From positions 992,001-1,056,000 of the forward strand of contig CAVXSO010000007.1 in the NCBI GenBank assembly GCA_963764465.1: DNA of 64,000 nt, in the 5' to 3' direction. The notes below the pieces were generated by a model that did not search any database, was not told where the DNA came from, and saw only the letters and a program-made list of their open reading frames with translations. Positions within the stretch are counted from its first letter, which is position 1, and each line of letters starts with the position of its first letter. A program made the translations under genes and the position numbers. This document shows, one piece after another, positions 58,097 to 64,000 of the stretch. This stretch comes from JAJXXT01 sp963764465 (GTDB taxonomy: Bacteria; Pseudomonadota; Alphaproteobacteria; Acetobacterales; Acetobacteraceae).

Positions 58097-59011
58097 TCAG
58101 GCGGCGAGCTCGAGGCCCGTCGCGTCGAAGGCGGCGAACAGCTTCTGCGCGGCCTCCGCCGGAAGCGGCAGGTGCGGCGGGCGCTGGTGGTTCCACGAAG
58201 CATCGCCCGTGCGGCGCGCGACCAGCGCCTTCAGCGCCGGGATCAGCGGCGCGGAGGTCACGGCCTTGCGGATCGCGGAAAGCTGCGTCTGTGCCGCCTC
58301 CGCTGCCGGCGTCCCCGCGTTCGCGTAGACCACGGCGCTGACCGAACAGCCGACATTCGCCGCGGCCGTGATGCAGCCCGCACCGCCGGCGCGCAGCAGG
58401 TCGTGCAGCGCCCCGTCGTCGCCGCAGAAGACCTCGAACCCGTCCTTGGCGAACGCATCGACGTAGGACTTGGTGTTCGCGAAATCGCCCGATGAATCCT
58501 TGATGCCCTGGAACACGCCGGGGTGGGCGGCACGCAGCCGGGCGATCAGCGGCACCGTGATCGGCACCGCGGACTGCGCGGGGAAGTGGTAGAAATAGAC
58601 CTTCGCCGCACCCTCGATGCGCTTCGCCACCTCGGAGTAGTAGGCGAACAGCCCGTCCTCGCTCGGGTTCTTGTAGAAGAAGGGCGGCAACAGCAGGCAG
58701 CCCGGCGCGCCGAGGGAGGCCGCGTGGCGCGTCAGCTTCACCGTGTCCGTGATGTTGGTGGTGCCGGTGCCCGGCAGCATCGCGCGGGGAGGGATGCCGC
58801 GGGCAACCAGGCCCTCCAGGATGGCGATGCGCTCCTCGATGCCGAGCGAGTTCGCCTCCCCGGTGGTGCCGAGCACGCCGAGCCCGTTGCAGCCATGCGC
58901 CAGCAGCCAGCGCGAGTGCGCGGCCATGCGGCCGAGGTCGACCGAGAGGTCGGCGTTCATCGCCGTCAGCACCGCGGCGTTCACGCCGCCATAGATCGCG
59001 TCCTTCATCAT
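58097..59011 (-). CDS. Dihydrodipicolinate synthase family aldolase
   Basis: This 304-aa TIM-barrel of the DapA/NanA superfamily has the Schiff-base Lys171 (GIKDSSGD), Tyr141 in YFYHFPAQSAVP and LGTTGEANSL. It forms or breaks C-C bonds with pyruvate. A true DapA carries the TTGE/YNVP pair; here YHFP replaces YNVP, so a catabolic oxo-acid aldolase or dehydratase is more likely than lysine synthesis. The start is ATG 59011 or 59008 (GGAGA upstream). Confidence 0.82.
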   Translation of the reverse strand: MMKDAIYGGVNAAVLTAMNADLSVDLGRMAAHSRWLLAHGCNGLGVLGTTGEANSLGIEERIAILEGLVARGIPPRAMLPGTGTTNITDTVKLTRHAASLGAPGCLLLPPFFYKNPSEDGLFAYYSEVAKRIEGAAKVYFYHFPAQSAVPITVPLIARLRAAHPGVFQGIKDSSGDFANTKSYVDAFAKDGFEVFCGDDGALHDLLRAGGAGCITAAANVGCSVSAVVYANAGTPAAEAAQTQLSAIRKAVTSAPLIPALKALVARRTGDASWNHQRPPHLPLPAEAAQKLFAAFDATGLELAA

Positions 59012-59063
59012 CTCGTTCTCTCCGATTGGTTGGCGCGCGCCAGCGTGACGTGGCGGGCCGTGG

Positions 59064-59528
59064 TCATGCAGATTCGGGTGCGCGGCGGCGCGGGCGGCGG
59101 CCCGGCCACTCAGCGATGTGGTGTTCGAGCGGCCCCGCATCGCGCTCGCTCACGACACGGCCGATGACGGAGGCGCCGGACTCCACCACCGTCTCCGCGC
59201 GGCCGCTGCGCAGCGGGTGCCAGGGCGGCAGGGGCTTGCCCTCCGCGAGCAGGCGATAGGCGCACGAGGGTGGCAGCCAGTCGCTGCGCCGCACGACTTT
59301 GGGCGTGAGGCGGATGCAGTCCGGCACGCGGCGCTTGCGATGGGCGTAGTCGCGGCAGCGCCCGGTGTTCGTGTCGAGCAGGCGGCAGGCGACATTGGTG
59401 AAGGACAGGGCGTCCGTCTCCTCGTCGCGCAGCTTGTGCAGGCAGCAGCGCCCGCAGCCGTCGCACAGCGATTCCCACTCGCGCTGCGTCATCGCCTCGA
59501 GCGTCTTGGTTTCCCAGAAGGGCGGCAT
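59064..59528 (-). CDS. YcgN-family cysteine-cluster protein (UPF0260)
   Basis: This 154-aa protein has the YcgN/YkgJ cysteine pattern. CDGCGRCCLHKL is followed by TNVACRLLDTNTGRCRDY and VPDCIRLTP, with CAYR later. It is assumed to bind zinc or an iron-sulfur cluster; function is unknown. The start is ATG 59528. It stands on the same strand as the DHDPS-family gene downstream and is preceded by a palindromic repeat. Confidence 0.88.
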   Translation of the reverse strand: MPPFWETKTLEAMTQREWESLCDGCGRCCLHKLRDEETDALSFTNVACRLLDTNTGRCRDYAHRKRRVPDCIRLTPKVVRRSDWLPPSCAYRLLAEGKPLPPWHPLRSGRAETVVESGASVIGRVVSERDAGPLEHHIAEWPGRRPRRRAPESA

Positions 59529-59564
59529 GGGCGAAGGTTTAGGCAGGATGCGGGGAGAAGGCCA

Positions 59565-59610
59565 GGGCTCCGCCCTGGACCCGCTGGGGCCTTCAGGCCC
59601 CAGACCCCAT
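59565..59610. repeat. Dispersed palindromic repeat, copy B
   Basis: Two stems occur: AGGGC/GCCCT around TCC, then CTGGGGCC/GGCCCCAG around TTCA. The element matches copy A at 37592-37635 in order and sequence. It sits just after the SYLF gene's 3' end and upstream of the YcgN gene, both leftward. It may terminate or insulate transcription. Confidence 0.6.
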
Positions 59611-59628
59611 CCAGGCCAGCGCCGCGTT

Positions 59629-60327
59629 CTACTGCCCCACGATGTGCGCGAGCATCGCCCTCAGCGGGGCCGCGCCCTGGTTGTTACCCTGGAAATCCAG
59701 CACGATCTGCTGCGCCGAGAGCGGCTGGCCGTAATAGCTCTGGTTCCACTCGCTGCGGCTGGAGAGCACGCTGCCATCCAGCGCCACGCCCGCGAACAGG
59801 CCGCGGTTGTTGGAGAAGGCGACGATGTCCGCGGTGAGCGCGGGCGTCATGGAGCCCTGCACGCCGGCGCCGATCGTCGCGACCGCCAGCCCGGCATCCG
59901 CGCCGAACTTGAACTGGCTGTCGAGCAGCGAGCGCAGGCCCTTGTCCGTCAGCACCACGAGCACGACCTCGCTGTCCTCGATGCCGGCCTGCAGGCCGAA
60001 GCTGCCGCTGCCGATGCCGTAGAAGGCGGGGCCGGACCAGCCATCCGGGCCGGTCGCGCCCTTGGCGGAGCGGCCGACGAGCACGCAGCCGCCGCCGGAG
60101 CCGCCGACGATGAAGCCGGCCTTGAAGATCTGCGGGCAGACCAATGCCGCCTTCGCCTTCTTGAGCAGCGAGACGGCCTGCGGGTTCTGGTTGGGCGCGA
60201 ACATCTCCTGCAAGGTCAGCGTGGACCGGTCGACGAGCCTTTGCTGGTCGGTCGGGCTGGCGCCATTGGCGGCGCAGGCGGCAAGCGAGGCGGCGATGGC
60301 GAGAGCGCCGAAGAGACGGCGGATCAT
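59629..60327 (-). CDS. SYLF/Ysc84-domain lipoprotein
   Basis: This 232-aa protein has a lipobox-like end to its signal peptide (IAASLAACAANG, Cys about 18). The SYLF (Ysc84 actin/lipid-binding-like) domain covers about residues 55-230: KAALVCPQIFKAGFIVGGSGGGCVLVGR, GPAFYGIGSGSFGLQAG, and VAFSNNRGLFAGVALDGSVLSSR. In eukaryotes the domain binds phosphoinositides; bacterial members are envelope proteins of unknown role. The start is ATG 60327. Confidence 0.87.
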   Translation of the reverse strand: MIRRLFGALAIAASLAACAANGASPTDQQRLVDRSTLTLQEMFAPNQNPQAVSLLKKAKAALVCPQIFKAGFIVGGSGGGCVLVGRSAKGATGPDGWSGPAFYGIGSGSFGLQAGIEDSEVVLVVLTDKGLRSLLDSQFKFGADAGLAVATIGAGVQGSMTPALTADIVAFSNNRGLFAGVALDGSVLSSRSEWNQSYYGQPLSAQQIVLDFQGNNQGAAPLRAMLAHIVGQ

Positions 60328-60439
60328 GCGGTCCTCCTGTGTCTGCTGGCGTTCCTACAAGTCCAGCCGATCGCGCCGCAATTGCGGCGATGGCGTGGCG
60401 CGCACGCCCAAATCGGGGCGGTGGGCGGGAAGACGGCGC

Positions 60440-61255
60440 CTATTCGCCGATCGCCAGCAACGCGCCACGGACCCGCGCGGCACGGAACTGACGGGCGAAG
60501 AGCAGCGCGGCGGCGGCCATCCACAGCGCATTCAGCCCGATCGCCCAGCCGAGATGGCCCCAGGCGATGACGCCGTGGTTCAGCGCCGCGCGCATCCCCT
60601 CGAACACGTGCGCCGACGGCAGGGCGAGCGCCACCGGCCGCAGCGCCGCCGGCAGCGTCGCCACCGGGTAGAACACGCAGGAGAACGGGGCGAGGCCGAA
60701 CAGGACCGACCAGGCGAGCGCCTCCGCCCCCGCGCCGTGGCGCAGGATGAGGCTCACCACCGCGAGCGAGACCCACCAGCCCATCGCCATGAGGTTGACG
60801 GCGAAGAGGAGGACGACGGGACCCATGGCGAAGAGGTTGAAGGCATAGAGCGCCCATGCCAGCAGCACCGCGGGCAGCACGCCTGCGAGCGTGCGCAGGA
60901 TGGACATCGCGAACAGGGCGCTGACCAGCTCCGCTGGGCGCAGCGGCGAGACGAAGACATGGCCGAGGTTGCGCGACCAGATTTCCTCCAGGAAGGAGAT
61001 CGCCACCCCCATCTGGCTGCGCAGCGCCACCTCCCACAGCAACACGCCGCCGAGCAGGACCGAGCCCGCGGTGAGCAGCGCGCCCGTCGCACCCGCGGCG
61101 CCGAGCCGGGCGGCGAAGAAGCGCGCGGTGAGGCCCCAGATCACCATCTGCAGCGTCGGCCAGTAGGCAAGCTCCAGCAGCCGCGGCCAGGAACGGCGAT
61201 AGAGGGCGAGGTGGCGGAACAGCAGCCCCCACACGCGGCGCAGCGAGGCGCGCAT
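60440..61255 (-). CDS. ABC-2 type transporter permease
   Basis: This 271-aa protein has six likely helices and the ABC-2 fold. RSWPRLLELAYWPTLQMVIWG opens it, and FLEEIWSRNLGHVFVSPLRPAEL is the conserved cytoplasmic block. It forms the channel with the ATPase encoded just upstream. I take ATG 61255, inside the ATPase stop (TGATG), with GTG 61258 as an alternative; GGAG lies 8 nt before the ATG. The exported substrate, perhaps a lipid or polysaccharide, is unknown. Confidence 0.85.
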   Translation of the reverse strand: MRASLRRVWGLLFRHLALYRRSWPRLLELAYWPTLQMVIWGLTARFFAARLGAAGATGALLTAGSVLLGGVLLWEVALRSQMGVAISFLEEIWSRNLGHVFVSPLRPAELVSALFAMSILRTLAGVLPAVLLAWALYAFNLFAMGPVVLLFAVNLMAMGWWVSLAVVSLILRHGAGAEALAWSVLFGLAPFSCVFYPVATLPAALRPVALALPSAHVFEGMRAALNHGVIAWGHLGWAIGLNALWMAAAALLFARQFRAARVRGALLAIGE

Positions 61256-62028
61256 CACGCGGGCTCCTGCTCGAGGCCGCGCGCGTCCCGCGAGGCGGCG
61301 CGCGCGTCGCGCGAGCGAATATCCAGGAAGACCTGCTCCATGTCCTCGCGGCCGTAGCGGGCAATGAGTTCCGACGGCGAGCCGCGATCGACGATGCGCC
61401 CGCGCTTCATCATCAGCACCAGATCGCAGAGGCGCTCGACCTCCGCCATGTTGTGCGAGGCGAGCAGCAGCGCGCAGCCGCTCTGCGCGCGGTAGCGTTC
61501 GAGCCAGGTGCGCACCATGTCGCCGGAATCCGGGTCGAGGCTCGCGCTGGGTTCGTCGAGCAGCAGCAGGTCGGGACGGTTGATCAACGACTTCGCCAGC
61601 GCGACGCGCGTCTTCTGCCCGGCGGAGAGCTGGCCCGCCGGGCGATCGAGCAGCTCGCCGAGGTCGAGCTCGTCCGCGAGTTCCGCGATGCGGCGCGCGG
61701 AATGCGGCACGTCGTAGAGATGCGCATAGACCGTGAGGTTTTCGCGCACCGAAAGGCGATGGGGCAGGGCCACGTAGGGCGAGGAGAAGTTCATCCGCGC
61801 GAGTGCTGCGAACCGGTCGCGCGCCATGTCGTGGCCGAGGGCGGTGATGCGGCCTGCGGTCGGGATCAGCAGGCCGAGCAGCATGGCGATGGTGGTGGTC
61901 TTGCCCGCGCCGTTGCCGCCGAGCAGCCCGACGGTCGCGCCGCGCGCGACCGCGAACGTGATCGCGTCCACCGCGACTGTGCCGCCGGGATAGCGCTTGG
62001 TCAGGTTCTCGACGGAGAGTGCGAGCAT
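61255..62028 (-). CDS. ABC transporter ATP-binding protein
   Basis: This 257-aa ATPase has Walker A GGNGAGKTT (residues 37-45), a signature read as LSAGQKTRVALAKSL in place of the usual LSGGQ, and Walker B LLLLDEPSASLDP. The H-loop is LLASHNM. It is of the multidrug/lipid ABC-2 exporter class. It overlaps the permease start by 1-4 bp, forming a two-gene operon. Confidence 0.9.
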   Translation of the reverse strand: MLALSVENLTKRYPGGTVAVDAITFAVARGATVGLLGGNGAGKTTTIAMLLGLLIPTAGRITALGHDMARDRFAALARMNFSSPYVALPHRLSVRENLTVYAHLYDVPHSARRIAELADELDLGELLDRPAGQLSAGQKTRVALAKSLINRPDLLLLDEPSASLDPDSGDMVRTWLERYRAQSGCALLLASHNMAEVERLCDLVLMMKRGRIVDRGSPSELIARYGREDMEQVFLDIRSRDARAASRDARGLEQEPA

Positions 62029-62120
62029 CGCGGGTGGTTAGGCGCGCGCCGGCGCGGGAGCAAGCCTCGCCCGATGACAGGGCGCGATTGACGGGACGCG
62101 ATTGATGCGGCGCGTCGCGT

Positions 62121-63224
62121 TCAGGCGTGCGAGAGGCGGGGTGCGTGGCGGCGTGGCGCCGGGCGGCGGAAGCCGATCGGCGTGGTGGCGAGCGCGTCGT
62201 GCAGCCATCCCTTCGGCATGCCGCGCAGAAACTCCGCCTGCAGCTCGCCGAGATGCCGTGCCGTCATGCCGACCAACTCGGGGCGGAAGAACCGCGGGTC
62301 GCGCGTGAACATCAGGTAGGCCTGCATCTCGTTGTACATCAGCTCCTCGTAGCCCATGTCGTAGCCCTCGGAACCGAGGAAGCGGCGCACGCCGTCGCGC
62401 TCCCGCCCGGTCAACGTACCGTCCCAGAAACGATGCACGAAGCCCGCGTAGTCCGGGTCGCTGAAGAACACGCCGTGCGACAGCTCGTGATGCAGGATGG
62501 TGTGGCGGACGGAGAGCGTGATGTCCGGATGCGCGCCGACGGCCGGGATGGAGATCAGCCCGCGGCGCACGCCTGGCGCGAACCAGCCATCCTGTTGCAG
62601 CAGGCGGCGCAACGTCTCTTCCTCCGGGTCGAGCGCGATCTTCTCGGCATCGGCGAGTGCGAAGAAGCGGCGCAGCGATTCCGCACTGTAGTCGTGGCCG
62701 TAATAGTAGGTCGCGACGGTGTCGCCGCCCTGGTGGATGGCGGCGAGCAGCTCGGGCTCGCTCAGCACGCGGCCGCGCGGGGTGCCGGCCTTCTCGATCA
62801 GGGCCGCGACGCGATCGAGCGTCATCCCCTGCTGCTGCATGGTGGCGAAATCCAGCACCAGTACGCGCGCCTCGTCGGCGAAGCGGAAGACGGTCATGCC
62901 CGGCGCCGTCGCGTTGTGCAGGATCTCGTCCTCGGTCGCGGTACGGATGAGGAACTCCGGGCCCGGTGCCGGCTTGTGCGCGGGCTTTGGCGCGGGCGGC
63001 GCGATGGCGATGCGGGACGCCGGCCGGTGGGCGAGAAAATACCCGGCGCCCATCAGGCAACCGGCGCAGACGACGCCGCCAGCCGCGAGCCAGGCGCGCC
63101 GGCCGGCGCGCGCCACCGGGCGGGCGGCTGCATCCATGGGCGGCCGGCGCACGACGACCGTGTCGTCCATGTCCGGCTGGGTCTGGCGCCTCGCGTTCGT
63201 CGCGGGCGGCCGGGGCTGTTTCAT
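62121..63224 (-). CDS. Membrane-anchored putative HExxH zinc peptidase
   Basis: This 367-aa protein has a basic cytoplasmic head (about 1-45), one membrane helix (about 46-66) and a Pro/Lys linker. A periplasmic domain of about 280 residues follows. It contains His246-Glu247-Leu-Ser-His250 (HHELSHGVFF). Glu299 in YEELMYNEMQAYLMF is placed like the third zinc ligand of gluzincins. I do not recognise a named family. The start is ATG 63224 (MKQPRPPATN), with an upstream GTG at 63233 as an alternative. Processing of a cell-envelope substrate is a guess. Confidence 0.65.
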   Translation of the reverse strand: MKQPRPPATNARRQTQPDMDDTVVVRRPPMDAAARPVARAGRRAWLAAGGVVCAGCLMGAGYFLAHRPASRIAIAPPAPKPAHKPAPGPEFLIRTATEDEILHNATAPGMTVFRFADEARVLVLDFATMQQQGMTLDRVAALIEKAGTPRGRVLSEPELLAAIHQGGDTVATYYYGHDYSAESLRRFFALADAEKIALDPEEETLRRLLQQDGWFAPGVRRGLISIPAVGAHPDITLSVRHTILHHELSHGVFFSDPDYAGFVHRFWDGTLTGRERDGVRRFLGSEGYDMGYEELMYNEMQAYLMFTRDPRFFRPELVGMTARHLGELQAEFLRGMPKGWLHDALATTPIGFRRPAPRRHAPRLSHA

Positions 63225-63352
63225 GTCACGCACCGAATTCTTTCGGCTCGTTCCGCGTGGGGTTCCGGGAGACAGTTGGTAACGGTGCCGGCGTGGCCTG
63301 GGGCCATCCGATCGTAGGCGGCGGCGGTGTGCGCTTGCAATTGAAACCCTCG

Positions 63353-64000
63353 TTATGTGCGTGCCGCGCCGGCCACGACGGCGGCGGGTTCGCGACGCAG
63401 CGCGCGGTCCACGGCGCGACCCGCGCGGCGCATCACGGGCCGCTCGATCCAGCGATAGGACAGGGCGGCCAAGGCGATGGCGAGCGCGGCGCTGAACAGG
63501 AAATCCGCGACGTCGTAGGCGACGTGGCCCGCCGCGCCGCGCCCGGCGACCAGGGTGCGCGGCAGGAGCGTGACGAAGAGCCAGAGACCGGCCTCGTGAT
63601 AGACATAGCCGCCATAGGAGATGCGCCCGACATATTGCAGCCAGCGGTTGCCGGCGAGCGGGAGGGCGGTTTTCTCGTCGAGCGTCAGGAGCAGCAGCGA
63701 GGCCGCGAGGATGTCGACGATCGTGTAGAGCGGTCCCTCCCGACCCTGGCCGATCAGGATGCCGGAGACGACGTTCCGCAACACGCCAACGCCGCGCGCG
63801 CTGTGGGCCTGGTCCACCGCCGCATAGGTGGCCACGTAGATCGCGAGCAGCACCAGGCCCACGGCGCCGGCGAGCTTGCCGTGGTGGGCGTTGAGGCGGC
63901 CACGGAACACGGCGAGCAGCGCGCCGAGGGCGAAGGCGTCGAAGTGCAGCGGCGAGAAGACGTAGACGGAAAAGGCGGCATCCAGCGGCGCCTGGTGGCG
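63353..64000 (-). CDS. Acyltransferase-3 family protein (OafA-like), partial
   Basis: The C-terminal part of a polytopic acyltransferase-3 protein is visible. Helices such as LAGAVGLVLLAIYVATYAAV and ALAIALAALSYRWIERPVM are typical, including the closing SYRWIERP block of the family. The frame stays open through the window edge (FSVYVFSPLHFDAFALGALLAVFRG), so the N-terminal half, including the usual catalytic His, lies outside. Such proteins O-acetylate surface glycans or peptidoglycan. The C-terminal tail after RAVDRALRREP is Ala/Arg-rich. Confidence 0.8.
   Translation of the reverse strand, partial: RHQAPLDAAFSVYVFSPLHFDAFALGALLAVFRGRLNAHHGKLAGAVGLVLLAIYVATYAAVDQAHSARGVGVLRNVVSGILIGQGREGPLYTIVDILAASLLLLTLDEKTALPLAGNRWLQYVGRISYGGYVYHEAGLWLFVTLLPRTLVAGRGAAGHVAYDVADFLFSAALAIALAALSYRWIERPVMRRAGRAVDRALRREPAAVVAGAART

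Noticed and set aside
62127..63317. 396-codon open frame on the plus strand
   Set aside because: It is antisense to the HExxH protein, whose residue pattern is protein-like with a membrane helix and metal site. No family motif is seen in the plus-strand frame.
1..64000. CRISPR array, prophage, insertion sequence or plasmid origin
   Set aside because: I found no short regularly spaced repeats, transposase, integrase, phage structural gene or replication gene. The only long repeat is the Hint cassette.

Overview
The window is 64 kb of GC-rich (roughly 70% by eye), gene-dense chromosome from an alphaproteobacterium, most likely of the Acetobacteraceae/Rhodospirillales. Supporting signs are a clear CtrA cell-cycle regulator next to fliI/fliJ, polyhydroxybutyrate genes with the PhaR repressor, a secB-timA-mltA neighbourhood, DUF971, tandem Hint-domain proteins, TRAP transporters, frequent GTG/TTG starts and many 4-base gene overlaps. 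I see no phage, transposase, CRISPR array, rRNA or replication origin. One tRNA (Gly, GCC anticodon) is present.

Layout. 0-5.1 kb: plsC, then the housekeeping chain miaB-phoH-ybeY-corC, joined by overlaps. 5.1-11.5 kb: small conserved proteins (DUF971, Trm112-like), then a surface-glycan group: an O-antigen-ligase-like polymerase, a secreted beta-helix protein, two FemAB/BioF2-like acyltransferases (one frameshifted in a G6 run) and a YdcF-like protein. 11.5-15.1 kb: a CoA ligase coupled to a ketopantoate-reductase-like gene, and a MetX-like hydrolase. 15.1-18.5 kb: PHB genes (phaR, a coiled-coil protein overlapping a short PHA-synthase-like gene, phaA); phaB lies at 28.6 kb. 18.7-21.2 kb: a stress operon of Tat-exported phosphoesterase, cupredoxin, ECF-type sigma factor and zinc-motif anti-sigma factor. 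22.4-27.0 kb: two tandem genes for beta-helix/Hint proteins that share an apparently identical 1510-bp 3' cassette but have diverged 5' halves. 27.3-31.5 kb: ATP-grasp protein, phaB, DMT exporter, tRNA-Gly, trans-sulfuration enzyme.

31.7-44.3 kb is a catabolic region with two TRAP uptake systems (one with fused DctQM, one with separate DctQ and DctM), a second CoA ligase, a PPC/DUF296-like protein, a peroxidase-related enzyme, an aminotransferase, an FCD-type GntR regulator, an FAH-family hydrolase and an SDR. The substrates are unknown. 44.4-47.0 kb is a small redox island: an outer-membrane barrel with one CxxCH haem motif, a class I cytochrome c and a membrane protein, with two perfect TTGAT-N4-ATCAA (FNR/FixK-type) boxes at the promoters.

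47.0-55.3 kb: M23 peptidase, asd (preceded by a possible Thr/Lys leader peptide and hairpin), secB, a phosphatase, timA, mltA, an iorAB-type molybdenum oxidoreductase and an RcnB-like protein. 55.4-58.0 kb: fliJ and fliI divergent from ctrA across a clean inverted repeat. 58.1-64.0 kb: a DHDPS-family enzyme, a YcgN-type cysteine-cluster protein, a SYLF lipoprotein, an ABC-2 exporter, an anchored HExxH protein and a truncated acyltransferase-3.

The least explained parts are the tandem Hint genes, the FNR-boxed barrel/cytochrome island, and the short PHA synthase-like gene with its overlapping coiled-coil partner.
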